Below, piece by piece: positions 18,687-29,222 of a DNA stretch of 64,000 nucleotides. The translations under genes were made by a program, and so were the position numbers. The stretch is from assembly GCA_963695155.1 (NCBI GenBank), contig CAVOGD010000006.1, positions 248,001-312,000 of the forward strand, read 5' to 3'. This DNA comes from SG8-30 sp963695155 (lineage in GTDB: Bacteria; Pseudomonadota; Gammaproteobacteria; Steroidobacterales; Steroidobacteraceae). Numbering within the stretch: position 1 is the first letter of the stretch; the number at the start of each line of letters is the position of its first letter. The notes beneath the pieces are model-generated. The model saw only the letters and a program-made list of their open reading frames with translations. It did not search any database and was not told where the DNA came from.

Positions 18687-19232
18687 ATGCTGCGGCAACC
18701 ACGTGCAACGCGGAAACCCCGGGGCTTTACGCTCGCCGAGACGCTCATGGCACTCGGCGTGCTGTCGATCGCCGCGCTGGTCGCGACGCCGGCTCTCGGA
18801 GAATACCTACGCGATAGCCGGCGGGCCGCCACGCTGAACCTGCTGGCCCATGCCGTGCACACCGCCCGCTCCGCGGCCGCCGCACTGGGCGTGCGCACGA
18901 CCTTGTGCGGCACCCTCGACGGAGAGTCCTGTTCGCGCAGCGGCGACTGGGGCGACGCGCTGCTGGTGCTGCCGGAATCGCCCGCCGGCGCCGACGGTCC
19001 GGCGGCGCCAGTGCGCGTGCTGCGGCTCGATGCCGCCCGCGCGCGGCAGAGCGTGCGCTCCAACCGCCCTGCCATCGATCTCGCCCCGCTGTCGCCGTCC
19101 GCGACCACGGCGACGGTGACGGTCTGCGACGATCGTGGCGCACGCGCCGCGCGCGCGCTCATCGTCAGCCGCACCGGCCGGCCGCGGCTCAGCGACCGCG
19201 ACGCAAGCGGCCGTCTGCTGGCCTGCCCGTGA
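18687..19232 (+). CDS. fimT: FimT/GspH-type minor pseudopilin
   Basis: A 181-residue minor pilin and first gene of the pilus operon. The class III leader ends at the prepilin peptidase site G^FTLAE, with the conserved Glu at +5, followed by a hydrophobic helix (TLMALGVLSIAALVATPALG) that anchors it in the inner membrane before assembly. The C-terminal domain carries paired cysteines (LCGTLDGESC) and ends RPRLSDRDASGRLLACP, as in GspH/FimT proteins. FimT-type minor pilins prime pilus assembly and, in some species, bind DNA for uptake. The stop codon overlaps the pilV start. Confidence 0.88.
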   Translation: MLRQPRATRKPRGFTLAETLMALGVLSIAALVATPALGEYLRDSRRAATLNLLAHAVHTARSAAAALGVRTTLCGTLDGESCSRSGDWGDALLVLPESPAGADGPAAPVRVLRLDAARARQSVRSNRPAIDLAPLSPSATTATVTVCDDRGARAARALIVSRTGRPRLSDRDASGRLLACP

Positions 19233-19693
19233 ACGCGCCGGCTTCACGGTGGCCGCACGGCTTCGCGCTGGCCGAGTCGCTGGTCGCGCTGACCCTGCTG
19301 TCGCTGGGCCTGGCGTCCACCGTCAGCATCCTGGTGCAGTGCCTGCGCAACGAGCGGGACGCGGCAACCCGCACCGCGGTGCTGCGGCTGGCCGTCTCGC
19401 TGGGCGAGGAATTGCGCGCCTTGCGCCCGCCGGACGGTCGCGCGCTGCTGTCGGTCACCGGCACGCCTGCCGACGTCGCCTGTGCCGCGCGCCCCGCCAG
19501 TTGTGCCGCCGAGTCTGCCGCCGCGGGCGTCATGGAGACGTGGCGCGGCGAGCTGGCAGTGCGGGCGCCGGCCGGCACGACCGGCACCGTGGAGGTCGCC
19601 GATCCCGACGTGCCGGTCTATCGCATTGCGATCCGCTGGCCGTCGCCGGGCGCAGCGGACGATGCGGTGTTGCAGTGGATGGTGGAGGCCTGA
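19229..19693 (+). CDS. pilV: PilV-type minor pilin
   Basis: A 154-residue minor pilin starting at a GTG that overlaps the fimT stop (GTGA). The leader is short and the cleavage site is G^FALAESLVALTLLSLGLAS, with Glu at +5. The C-terminal domain has cysteines (VACAARPASCAAE) and ends in VLQWMVEA. With FimT, PilW, PilX and PilY1 it forms the priming complex at the pilus tip in the Pseudomonas model. The stop overlaps the pilW start. Confidence 0.87.
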   Translation: MNAPASRWPHGFALAESLVALTLLSLGLASTVSILVQCLRNERDAATRTAVLRLAVSLGEELRALRPPDGRALLSVTGTPADVACAARPASCAAESAAAGVMETWRGELAVRAPAGTTGTVEVADPDVPVYRIAIRWPSPGAADDAVLQWMVEA

Positions 19694-20641
19694 TGCGGCC
19701 CGCGGGATTCACGCTCGTCGAGGTGATGGTCGCCACGCTGCTGGCGGTCCTCGCGGTGGCGAGCGCGCTGAGTGTCGTGGCGCGTGGGCGCGGCACGTAT
19801 CGCAGCGTCGAATCGCAGAGCCGCATGCAGGAGACGGCCAGGGCGGCGCTCGACCTGCTCGCCGTCGAGATCCACCTGACCGGTTACCTCGGACTCGCCC
19901 CCGCCGGCACGACGGTCGCCGGCAGCACGCCGGTCGGCAGCGCCGCCCCTGCGGGGCTGGGCGCCGGCGGCGGATGCGTCGCGTCGCTGGCACTCGACCT
20001 GGCCAGCCCCGTCGGCGGCGCGGATGGTGCCCTCGCCGCGGCACCGGACGTGCCGCTCGGCTGCCGCGCCTCGCCGCAGGGTCGCTTCCTGGCCGGCACC
20101 GACACACTCGTGCTGCGCCACGCGTCGGCCGAGGCAGCGCCACCGGCCGCGGGCCGCTTGCAGATCGAATCGTCACGGCGGTCGGCGCGGCTGCTGGCGG
20201 ACGGCTCCGTGACCCTCGGCTCCGCCGGACGCGTGCACGACGTCGAGGCTAGCGTGTTCTATGTGAGCGCCGACTCGACCGGTCTTGCCGGCCGCCCGTC
20301 GCTGCGCCGCAAGCGGCTGGTCGGTGGTGCGTCGCCCTCGTTCCAGGACGAGGAGCTCGTCGCAGGCATCGAGGACCTGCAGGTCGAAGCGGCCCTGCAC
20401 GGTAACGAGGCGGACGCCTCGGCCACGCGCTATCGCCCGCTCGACGACGTCGGCCCCGATCGAGCGCGTGCGCGCGCTGCGCGTCTGGGTGCTCGTTCGC
20501 AGCGACGTCGCCGACCCCGCGCCCGCTTTGCTGCCGGCGCTGGCCTATGCCAACCGCGAGCTGCCGCCCGAGACGTCGCGCTACCGCCGCCTGCTCGCGT
20601 CGCGCTCGTTCGAACTGCGCAATGCGGGCCCGCCGTCATGA
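19693..20641 (+). CDS. pilW: PilW-type minor pilin, one frameshift near 20450
   Basis: A minor pilin of about 315 residues after removing one base. The leader and helix are canonical (G^FTLVEVMVATLLAVLAVAS). The middle is a large beta-rich domain with Cys pairs (GGGCVASL, PLGCRASP), as usual for PilW. The frame breaks after RYRPLDDV (about 20445-20455). The expected C-terminus (RVRALRVWVLVRSDVADPAP ... SRSFELRNAGPPS) continues in another frame and ends at 20641, where its TGA overlaps the pilX ATG (ATGA). That preserved overlap argues that the second frame is the true one, and that the indel is recent or an error. Without correction the frame would run on into pilX. Confidence 0.82.
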
Positions 20642-21081
20642 AAGCCGCCGCACAGCGCGGCATGGCGCTGGGCATCGTACTGATGCTCTTGCTTGGGCTC
20701 GCCATGCTGGCACTGGCCGGCTACAGCGCAGCCATCGCCGCACTGGCCATCGCGGGCCTCGAGCAGCATGCCGCACGCGCCTTCGAGGCGGCCGAGGCCG
20801 GCGTGTCGCGCACGCTGAGATCCTGGCACGAGCAGGGTGCGGCCCCGAGCCCGGCGCCCGAAGCCGTCTGGCCTGCCGAGTGGCCGGAACTGACGATCGT
20901 GCGGCACGTCACGGCAGACCCTTCCGACGTGCCGGGGTCGTGGCCCGACGGCTTCAGCATCGGCAGCGGCGACGGGACGTTCGCGACCCGCCACTACACG
21001 ATCGTGGCCGAGGCACGCGGCGTACGCCGCACGGCCGCACGCATCGAGCAGGGCTTCACGGTCATCGAGCCCGCGCCATGA
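20638..21081 (+). CDS. pilX: PilX-type minor pilin
   Basis: A 147-residue PilX. The N-terminus MKAAAQRGMALGIVLMLLLG shows the basic leader and the R/Q-x-G^MALxxxL pattern of PilX-type prepilins, which lack the Phe at +1. The helix is followed by the family segment AARAFEAAEAGVSRTLRSW (the EAAE motif that contacts PilY1/other minor pilins). The start overlaps the end of pilW and the stop overlaps the start of pilY1, consistent with equal, coupled expression. Confidence 0.86.
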   Translation: MKAAAQRGMALGIVLMLLLGLAMLALAGYSAAIAALAIAGLEQHAARAFEAAEAGVSRTLRSWHEQGAAPSPAPEAVWPAEWPELTIVRHVTADPSDVPGSWPDGFSIGSGDGTFATRHYTIVAEARGVRRTAARIEQGFTVIEPAP

Positions 21082-24000
21082 ACAGACCCGGGCTGCTGGC
21101 GGCGGTTGCGTTGCTCGTGGTGGCCACGGTGCCGTGCGGGGCCGGCTTCGAGGCACACGCACAAAGCGACGAGCCCTGGGTGGCAAGGGCTGCGCTGCCG
21201 GCAGGAACGAGGCCCTTGCTCGCGCTGATCATCGATACCTCGGCTGCGATGGCGGAGACCCTCAGCACGCGTGCCCCGTATGAACCGGGCCACGACTACG
21301 CTGTGGACGTCGCCTCCCCCTGCGATCCCGCAAGGGTGTACTGGCGCCGCGGTCCCGGCCCCGCGCCCGACTGTCGCAGCGCCGCGTCGCTGCCGCTCGA
21401 TTCGACCGACGCGCAGCGGGGCTTCCGCTGCCGGGCCGGGCGGGATGCGCTGGCGCGCACCGGCACTTACGTGGCCTCGCGCGCGGCGCAATGGAGTCCC
21501 CATGCGCCGGGCGGCTACTGGCACGAACCGCTGCCCGGCGACGACGGCGCCATCGAGTGCCGTGCCGACCGCGGCCTGCACGGCGCCAGCGACGGCCCCT
21601 GGTACGCGACCCACGGCGAAGCAGGGACCGTGGAGCCGCCACAGTGCGGACGAACTGCGCTGGGACGCTGCACCCCTGTCCGACAGTTACGTCTTCCTCA
21701 GCGGCAATTACCTCAACTACCTTGCCGTGCAGGCCGCACCGGTGACGACCAGCCGTTATGCGTGGCTCACCTCGCTGGTCGCCAGCGCGGCGAGTTCCGT
21801 GGATGAACTGGAGCTGGCCCTGCTGCGCCCCAGTCACGACGGACTGCCTGGCGACGACGAAGGCCGAGGCGGCATGGTGGTGCTGGCGCCCACGCCGCTG
21901 CCCGCGTCCGCGGCGTCCCTTGCCGGCACCGTGGCAGGCTGGTCGCCCGCCGGGCCCGCACCGCTGGCGGAATCACTGGTTGAAGCCGCGGCATGGCTCA
22001 CGGGCAGCCGCGTCCTGTTCGGGGACAGTTCGCACGCGGCTCCGGGGGAGCCGTTGCCCAGCGCCGCGGCCGTGCGCGACCCGCTGCGCAGCGGCTGGTA
22101 CCGCACGCCGTTCACGACCGCCTGCCGGCCGGTCTCGATCGGACTGCTCACGGCGGGCCTGCCCTCCGCCGATGCCGGCGCCGGCGCGGCCGCGGCACAA
22201 CTGCCGCGACCCTCCGCAGCCCGGGCCCGCTTGCGGCGCCGATTGCCTGGCAGCGCTGGCACGATGGCTGTGGCAGGCGGACCTGTTGCCAGCCATGGCG
22301 GGTCGCCAGCGCGCGCCGTTGTTCATTGCCGCGCCCTGGCCGCCCGCACCAGTGCTTCAGGAAGCCGCCGCCGCGGCCGGTGCGCCGGTCCTCGACCTCG
22401 CCGACCCGCTGGCGCTGGTGATGATGATCGCGCAGGCCCTGCAGCACGACGCCAGCCGTCGCGGCCGCGACCGCGGCTGTCGGCCGCGGCCGTTGACGTG
22501 CTGGCCGGCGGCGGCGACGGCCCGGCCGCGTACTTCGGCCTGTCGGTTCCCGCGGCGAACTCGCGCTGGGTGGGCAACCTGCGCAAGTACCGCTGGCGGC
22601 CGCCGCAAACGCCGCTCGACGCGCCGGCCATCGTCGACGGCGATGGCAACGCGGCCTTCGACGGGTCCGGCCTCGTGTTGCGTCCCGATTCCCGCAGCGT
22701 CTGGTCCACTGCGACCGACGGCGCAGACCCGCGCCTGGGCGGTGCCGCCGGCGCGCTGCCGCCGCCGGCCGCGCGGCGCCTGTACGCGGACCTCACTTCG
22801 GGCGACCTCACGGACCCTGGCAACCGGATCGCCGCAGCGAATCCCGCGCTGACGCGAGAGGCGCTGGGCCTGCTGCCACGCGACCCGCGCTCGAGCGCCG
22901 AGTTGATCGAGTGGATGCTCGGCGCCGACGCCTTCGATGCCGATGGCGACGGCCAGCGCGATGAATCGAGACGGGACCTGGGCGACCCCGGCCTGGCGCC
23001 GCCGACCGTCATCCGGTACGGCGGTGCGGACGAGCCGGTGCGGGTGTTCGCCGCGACGAACGACGGCCTGCTGCACGCGCTGGACGACGCCGATGGCGGC
23101 GAAAGGTGGGCGTTCGTGCCGCGATCGCTGTTGTCGCGGATGGCCGGGCTCGCGACTGCAGGAACGACTGTCGCCCGGCGCCACGGGCTGGACGGCGTCG
23201 TGACGCCGCACGTGTTCGACGCGGACGGCGACGGCCGCCTCACGCCGCGGTCCGGCGACCGGGCCTGGCTCATCGTCGGCCTCGGTCGCGGCGGGCCCGG
23301 CTACTACGCGCTCGACGTCACCGATCCCGACCGACCGCGGCTGCTGTGGTCGCTGGGCGGCGCCGCAGCGGCTGCGCTAGGCGAGGCCTGGCCTGCTGCC
23401 GTCGTCGTGCGCATGCGGCTCGACGACCGTCGCCAGGGCGCGCACCGGCTGGTGGCCGTGCTGGCCGGCGGCCACGATCCTGCGCAGTCCGCCTGGCCTC
23501 GCTCCCACGACCGGCGCGGCACGCGCCTGCTGATCCTGGACGCGGAATCCGGCGAGGTCCTGTGGCAGGCGGCAGGCGGCGCGGACGAGGACGTCGACCT
23601 GACGCTCGCGGGCCTGACTGCCAGCCTGCCGTCGGCGCCGCGCGTGCTGGATGCCGACGGCGACGGCCTCGCCGACACGCTGTACCTGCTCGGCGTCGAC
23701 GGCCAGCTGTGGCGCATCGGCTTCACGCCGGGTGCGGAACCCTCGTCGCGCGCGACCGCCACCTTGCTGGGTCGCTTCGGCGAGGCGGATGACGCAGGCC
23801 GCCCGCCGCGCCGCTTCTACTCCACGCCCGACGTGAGCTACGACACGAACGGCGGCCGGCCGCGGTTCATCGTCTCCTTCGGTTCCGGCTGGCTGGCCAG
23901 TCCACGCGACACGACCATGGAGGACCGCTTCTACGCCGTGTTCGACTCGCCGGGCGGCGGCGCCCAGGCAGGCCCGGCCGGTCCGCCGAGCGTACTCGAC

Positions 24001-24468
24001 GACGACGACCTGTTCGACGTGACGCCGGCGCCGCACACCGCGCCGCCCGACGCGCGCGGCTGGTTGCTGCGCCTCGTCGCGCATGGCCGGGGCGAGAAGA
24101 CCGTGGGGTCCTCGCTCACCTTCGATCGCAGCCTGCGCTTCGCGACTTACCAGCCGCTGGCCGCGGATCCCGAACATCCCTGCGGTCCGCCGGCCGGGCG
24201 CAGCCGTTTGTATACGCTCGACGTGCGCACCGGCCGGCCCCGCAACTGGATCGGCGACCAGCCCGTGCCGGCCGAAGACCTGGCGGAGCCGGGCTTGCCG
24301 CCGGCGCTGCGGATCGCCTTTCCACCGCGCGGCGCGAGCGGCGCCTGCGCTGCGGACGACTGCCCGGCCGCGCCGTCCGGACTCCTGGGCGGCCGCCCGC
24401 TCGACCTCGGCTTTCGCAACGACCCGGTGAAGACGACATGGCGCCGACTCGAACCGACGCCGGAGTGA
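21078..24468 (+). CDS. pilY1: PilY1, pilus tip adhesin, with about three frameshifts
   Basis: A secreted pilus-tip protein of about 1130 residues. The signal peptide (MNRPGLLAAVALLVVATVPC) is followed by a von Willebrand A-like start (LLALIIDTSAAM). The C-terminal half is the PilY1 beta-propeller, with FAATNDGLLHALDDADGGER and several DxDGDG calcium loops (DADGDGQRDE, DADGDGRLTP, DADGDGLADT). The frame changes near 21640 (to reach DELRWDAAPLSDSYVFLSGN), near 22225 (CLAALARWLWQADLLPAM) and back near 22475 (AAAVDVLAGGGDGPAAYFG). From 22480 to the stop it is intact. PilY1 controls extension and retraction, adhesion and surface sensing. Indels in three places suggest either errors or loss of function; the other pilus genes look usable. 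Confidence 0.85.
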
Positions 24469-24878
24469 CGCTGCTGGAGTTGCTCGTCGCGCTCGCCATC
24501 GCGGGGGTGCTGGCGGCCATCGCCTACCCCTCGTACCGGCAGCACCTGCTGCGCGCCCATCGCACCGAGGCCGTCGAGTCGTTGCTGGCGGTGGCGGCCG
24601 AGCAGGAACGGCACCACCTGGCGCACGGACGCTACGCAGAGGGATTTCGCGGCGACGACGAGCCGGGCTTGCCGGTCGAGCCGATCACGATGCGCGGCCT
24701 GTACCGGCTGGACCTGCAGGACGTCGGGCTGGCCGGCTACCTGGCCGTGGCGACCACCGTCCCCGAGGGTCCGCAGGCCCGCGACTGGCTGTGCGCGCGG
24801 TTCACGATGCACGCCAATGGCCGGCGCACGGCTTCCGACTCGGCGGGCCGCGACACGACTCGCGAATGCTGGCGCTGA
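24438..24878 (+). CDS. pilE: PilE-type type IV pilin
   Basis: A 146-residue minor pilin of the PilE group; the first bases overlap the end of pilY1. The leader ends at G^VTLLELLVALAIAGVLAA with Val instead of Phe at +1 but with Glu at +5, then AYPSYRQHLLRAHRTEAVES, the family signature. A C-terminal Cys pair (WLCARF and RECWR) would form the D-loop disulfide. It closes the minor-pilin operon and is convergent with ispH. Confidence 0.88.
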   Translation: MAPTRTDAGVTLLELLVALAIAGVLAAIAYPSYRQHLLRAHRTEAVESLLAVAAEQERHHLAHGRYAEGFRGDDEPGLPVEPITMRGLYRLDLQDVGLAGYLAVATTVPEGPQARDWLCARFTMHANGRRTASDSAGRDTTRECWR

Positions 24879-24892
24879 CGGTCCGGCCCGGC

Positions 24893-25861
24893 TCAACTGC
24901 GCCGCAACAGCGCCTCCGCGCGCGGCGCATTGCGCAACTCCGGCGGCCGGCCGAAGGTGACGTTTTCCTCGCGGCCGGAGACCTCCACGGCCGTCTCGCC
25001 GCCCCACTCGCGCAGCCGCTCGACGACCCGTGCGACCAGCAGCTCGGGCGCCGAGGCGCCGGCCGTCACGCCGACCGCGCCGACTCCCGCAAACCACTCG
25101 CGCTGCAGGTCGTCCGGGCCGTCGACGAGGTAGCCGGGAATGCCGCGGGCCGAGGCGATCTCGCGCAGCCGGTTGGAGTTCGAGCTGCTGGGCGAGCCGA
25201 CGACCAACAGCACGTCGCAGGTCTCGGTCAGCTTCTTGACCGCGTCCTGCCGGTTCTGGGTCGCGTAGCAGATGTCCTCGCGGCGCGGCGACGACAGCGC
25301 CGGGAAGCGCTTGCGCAGCGCCTCGACGATGCGCGCCGTGTCGTCCACCGAGAGCGTGGTCTGCGTGACCAGCGCGACCCGCGACGGATCGCGGACCTCG
25401 AGCGCCGCCACGTCCTCGACCGACTCGACCAGCTGGATGCGCGCCGCGCCGGTGCCGCTGAACTGGCCCATGGTGCCCTCCACCTCCGGGTGGCCGGCAT
25501 GGCCGATCAGCACGATGTCGAGGTCGTCCGCCGCAAAGCGCATGACCTCCATGTGCACCTTGGTCACCAGCGGGCAGGTCGCGTCGAACACCTTCAGGCC
25601 GCGCCGCTGCGCCTCGTTCTGCACCGAGCGCGGCACGCCGTGCGCGCTGAAGATCACCGTGGCGCCATCCGGCACCTCGTGCAGCTCGTCCACGAACACG
25701 GCGCCGAGCGAGCGCAGCCGGTCCACCACGAAGCGGTTGTGCACGACCTCGTGGCGCACGTAGATGGGCGCGCCCAGCAGGCCCAGCGCGCGCTCGACGA
25801 TGTCGATGGCGCGGTCCACGCCGGCGCAGAAGCCGCGCGGGTTGGCCAGCAGGATCTTCAC
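24893..25861 (-). CDS. ispH: 4-hydroxy-3-methylbut-2-enyl diphosphate reductase (IspH)
   Basis: A 322-residue iron-sulfur enzyme that makes IPP and DMAPP in the last step of the MEP isoprenoid pathway. The three cluster cysteines are visible: RGFCAGVDRA (Cys12), DATCPLVTKV and ETCDVLLVVGS. Substrate-binding motifs HEVVHN, FSAHGV and SSNSNRL are intact. The GTG start overlaps the lspA stop (GTGA), so translation is coupled. Length is normal. Operon ribF-ileS-lspA-ispH is a common gammaproteobacterial arrangement. Confidence 0.96.
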   Translation of the reverse strand: MKILLANPRGFCAGVDRAIDIVERALGLLGAPIYVRHEVVHNRFVVDRLRSLGAVFVDELHEVPDGATVIFSAHGVPRSVQNEAQRRGLKVFDATCPLVTKVHMEVMRFAADDLDIVLIGHAGHPEVEGTMGQFSGTGAARIQLVESVEDVAALEVRDPSRVALVTQTTLSVDDTARIVEALRKRFPALSSPRREDICYATQNRQDAVKKLTETCDVLLVVGSPSSSNSNRLREIASARGIPGYLVDGPDDLQREWFAGVGAVGVTAGASAPELLVARVVERLREWGGETAVEVSGREENVTFGRPPELRNAPRAEALLRRS

Positions 25862-26370
25862 GACGGGTCCGTCTTGGCGCGCCGGCCGGACAACAGCGCG
25901 TCGATCACCAGCATGACGGCGCCGACCGTGATGGCCATGTCGGCCACGTTGAAGGCCGGGTAGTACCACTGCTGCCAGTGGAAGTGGATGAAGTCGATGA
26001 CATGCCCGTGCCAGACGCGGTCGATGACGTTGCCCAGCGCGCCACCCATGACCAGCGACAGCGCCACGGCCAGCCAGGTGGCGCCGCGGCCGGACAGGCC
26101 CTTCAGCCACACCACGATCCCGGTGCTGATGCCCAGCGCCAGCACGATGAAGAACCAGCGCTGCCAGCCGGACGCCTGCGCCAGCAGGCTGAACGCGGCG
26201 CCGGTGTTGTGGAGCCGGGTCAGTTCCAGGATCGGCAGCACGTCCAGCACTTCGTACAGCGCGAACTTCTTCACCACCACGATCTTGCTCAGCTGGTCGG
26301 CGACGATCACCGCCGCCGCCAGCCACAGCCAGCGCAGTGCGCCCTTCCGACTGCCTTCGTCCGCGGTCAC
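25858..26370 (-). CDS. lspA: Lipoprotein signal peptidase (LspA)
   Basis: A 170-residue aspartic peptidase of the inner membrane that removes signal peptides from diacylated prolipoproteins. Four hydrophobic segments are seen. The catalytic aspartates are in GALGNVIDRV and FNVADMAI, with the family motif TRLHNTGAAFSLL. I took the GTG at 26370, which overlaps the ileS stop by four bases (GTGA), rather than upstream starts inside ileS. Confidence 0.95.
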   Translation of the reverse strand: MTADEGSRKGALRWLWLAAAVIVADQLSKIVVVKKFALYEVLDVLPILELTRLHNTGAAFSLLAQASGWQRWFFIVLALGISTGIVVWLKGLSGRGATWLAVALSLVMGGALGNVIDRVWHGHVIDFIHFHWQQWYYPAFNVADMAITVGAVMLVIDALLSGRRAKTDPS

Positions 26371-29186
26371 GCGAAACTCCTCGTCTCGCCGGGGCCGTCC
26401 AGGTTGGACACGCAACGGCGACACAACCCAGGATGGTGCTCATCGTGCCCCACATCGGGGCGCCGATGCCAGCAGCGCGCACACTTCTCGTGTGTCAGCG
26501 GCCGCACCGCGATCCAGGCGCCCTCGCCCGCGACCGACTTCGCGGCCACCGCGTCGGCCGGCCGGTCGGCCGCGTCGAAGCTGCGCGCCTCGGACGTGAT
26601 CAGCACGAACCGCAGTTCCTCGCCCAGCCCGTCCAGGCGCCGGCGCTGGGCGGCATCGAGGTACAGGTCCACCTCGGCCTCGAGCGGCGCGCCGATCCTG
26701 CCGGCGTTGCGCAACAGCTCGAGCTCGCGCGACACGTCGTCCTTGAGGCTCAGCACGGCTTCCCAGTCGATGCCCGGGCTGGGGTGCACGTCGGGCAGCT
26801 CCCACCAGCCGGCCAGGAACACCGACTCGTCGCGCTCGCCCGGCAGGTGCTGCCAGATCTCCTCGGCCGTGAACGACAGGATCGGCGCCAGCCAGCGCAC
26901 CATGGCCTCCGCCACGTGGTACATGGCGGTCTGCGCCGAGCGGCGCGGCTTGCCGGCCGCCGGCGTCGTGTACAGCCGGTCCTTGAGGATGTCGAGCCAG
27001 AAGCCGCCCAGGTCCACGACGCAGAAGTTGTGCACGCGCTGGTAGATGAGGTGGTACTCGTATTCGCGGTAGGCCTCGATCACCTCGTCCTGCAGCGCGC
27101 GGGCGCGCTCGATCGCCCAGCGGTCCAGCGCGACCAGCTCCGCGGGCGGCAGCGCGTCGCGCGCCGGGTCGAAGTCGGCCAGGTTGCCGAGCAGGAAGCG
27201 CACCGTGTTGCGGATGCGGCGGTAGGAGTCCGCCATGCGCTTGAGGATCTCCTCCGACACGTTCATCTCGGCGCTGTAGTCGGTGGCGGCCACCCACAGG
27301 CGCAGCACGTCCGCGCCCAGCGTGCTGACGACCTTCTGCGGCGCGATCACGTTGCCCAGCGACTTGGACATCTTGCGGCCCTTGTCGTCCACGGTGAAGC
27401 CGTGCGTCACGACCTCGCGGTACGGCGCCGCGCCCTTGCCCGCCACCGCCGCCAGCAGCGAGCTCTGGAACCAGCCGCGGTGCTGGTCCGAGCCCTCGAG
27501 GTAGACGTCCACCGGAAACGGGATCGCGTCGGGCCGCAGTTGCGGCAGGCAGTGGTGCACCACGCCGGAATCCAGCCACACGTCCATCACGTCGGGCGAC
27601 TTCTCGTAGTCGTCGGCGTCGGCGCCCAGCAGCTCGCGCGGGTCGAGGTCGAACCAGGCCTCGATGCCCGCCTGCTCGACCCGGTCGGCCACCTGTTCCA
27701 GCAGTTCCGCCGTGCGCGGGTGCGCCTCGCCCGTCACCCTGTGCACGAACAGCGCCAGCGGCACGCCCCAGGCGCGCTGCCGCGAGATGCACCAGTCGGG
27801 CCGCGTCTCGACCATGCCGGCGATGCGCTGCTCGCCCCAGCCGGGCACCCAGCGCACCTTGCGGATCTCCGCGAGCGCCGCGGTGCGCAGTCCGCCCTGC
27901 TCCATGCTGATGAACCACTGCGGCGTGGCGCGGAAGATGACCGGCGTCTTGTGGCGCCAGCAATGCGGGTAGCTGTGCAGGAACGGCTCGTGCTTGAGCA
28001 GCCGCCCGTGCTCTTCGAGCGTCGCGACGACCGCGTCGTTGGCGGCGAACACCTGCTGGCCCTCGAACAGCGGCGTGCCGGACACGAACCTGCCGTCCGG
28101 CCCGACCGGGTTGTCCACCGGCAGGCCGTAGCTGCGGCCCACGACGTAGTCGTCGGCGCCGTGGCCGGGCGCCGTGTGCACCGCGCCGGTACCGGAGTCG
28201 GTCGTGACGTGCTCGCCCAGCGTCACCGGCACGACGCGGTCGTAGAACGGATGGCGCAGCTCGAGTCCTTCCAGCGCGGCGCCGGTCGCATGCGCCACGT
28301 TGCGCAGGTGGCCCAGCCCGATGCGCTTGGCGACGGCCTCGAGCAGCGCCGCGGCGATCACGAAATGCTCGCGACCCGCCCCCGCGTCGGCCTCGACCAG
28401 CACGTAGTCCAGTTCGGGGTGCAGGCAGACGGCCCGGTTGGCGGGCAGCGTCCACGGCGTCGTCGTCCAGATCGGGATCGAGGCCTCGGCCGCCTTGGCC
28501 GCATCCACCTTGAAGCGCGCGGCGAGGTCCGCCGGGTCCACCACCGCGAAGCGCACGTCGATGGCCGGCGAGGTGCGCTCGTCGTATTCGACCTCGGCCT
28601 CGGCCAGCGACGAACGGCAATCCAGGCACCAGTGCACCGGCTTGAAGCCGCGCAGCAGGTGACCGTTCCTGATGATGGCGGCGAAGGCGCGCAGCTGTTC
28701 CGCCTCGTACTGCGGCAGCATGGTCAGGTACGGGCGGTCCCAGTCGCCCAGCACGCCGAGCCGCCTGAAGTCCTCGCGCTGCCCGTCCACCTGGCTGGAC
28801 GCGAACTCGCGGCAGGCCTGGCGGAAGGCCCTGGCATCGAGCTTGTGGCCCACGCGGCCCTGCTTCTTCTCCACCTGCTGTTCGATGGGCAGGCCGTGGC
28901 AGTCCCAGCCCGGCACATAGGGCGAGTCACACCCGTCGAGCGTGTGCGACTTGACGATGATGTCCTTGAGGATCTTGTTGACCGCGTGGCCGATGTGGAT
29001 GGCGCCGTTGGCGTAGGGCGGGCCGTCCAGCAGCACGAACTTCGGCCGCCCCGCCGCGCGGGCGCGCAGCTTGCCGTACGTATCCTGCGCCTGCCACGCC
29101 TCCACCATCGCCGCCTCGCGACGGGCGAGGTCCGCCTTCATCGGAAAGTCGGTGCTGGGCAGGTTGAGGGTCTTCTTGTAGTCCAC
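26367..29186 (-). CDS. ileS: Isoleucyl-tRNA synthetase
   Basis: A 939-residue class I aminoacyl-tRNA synthetase charging tRNA-Ile. The HIGH motif is at residues 64-67 (ANGAIHIGHAVNK), the KMSKS motif near residue 600 (KGRKMSKSLGNVI), and the CP1 editing domain lies between. The C-terminal zinc site has four cysteines (EKCARCWHRR and CRRCVSNL), as in bacterial type 1 IleRS. Full length, no lesions. It follows ribF by 36 bases. Confidence 0.97.
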   Translation of the reverse strand: MDYKKTLNLPSTDFPMKADLARREAAMVEAWQAQDTYGKLRARAAGRPKFVLLDGPPYANGAIHIGHAVNKILKDIIVKSHTLDGCDSPYVPGWDCHGLPIEQQVEKKQGRVGHKLDARAFRQACREFASSQVDGQREDFRRLGVLGDWDRPYLTMLPQYEAEQLRAFAAIIRNGHLLRGFKPVHWCLDCRSSLAEAEVEYDERTSPAIDVRFAVVDPADLAARFKVDAAKAAEASIPIWTTTPWTLPANRAVCLHPELDYVLVEADAGAGREHFVIAAALLEAVAKRIGLGHLRNVAHATGAALEGLELRHPFYDRVVPVTLGEHVTTDSGTGAVHTAPGHGADDYVVGRSYGLPVDNPVGPDGRFVSGTPLFEGQQVFAANDAVVATLEEHGRLLKHEPFLHSYPHCWRHKTPVIFRATPQWFISMEQGGLRTAALAEIRKVRWVPGWGEQRIAGMVETRPDWCISRQRAWGVPLALFVHRVTGEAHPRTAELLEQVADRVEQAGIEAWFDLDPRELLGADADDYEKSPDVMDVWLDSGVVHHCLPQLRPDAIPFPVDVYLEGSDQHRGWFQSSLLAAVAGKGAAPYREVVTHGFTVDDKGRKMSKSLGNVIAPQKVVSTLGADVLRLWVAATDYSAEMNVSEEILKRMADSYRRIRNTVRFLLGNLADFDPARDALPPAELVALDRWAIERARALQDEVIEAYREYEYHLIYQRVHNFCVVDLGGFWLDILKDRLYTTPAAGKPRRSAQTAMYHVAEAMVRWLAPILSFTAEEIWQHLPGERDESVFLAGWWELPDVHPSPGIDWEAVLSLKDDVSRELELLRNAGRIGAPLEAEVDLYLDAAQRRRLDGLGEELRFVLITSEARSFDAADRPADAVAAKSVAGEGAWIAVRPLTHEKCARCWHRRPDVGHDEHHPGLCRRCVSNLDGPGETRSFA

Positions 29187-29222
29187 ATCCGCTCCTGGGC
29201 GCAGCGTCGCGCCGTGGCCGGC

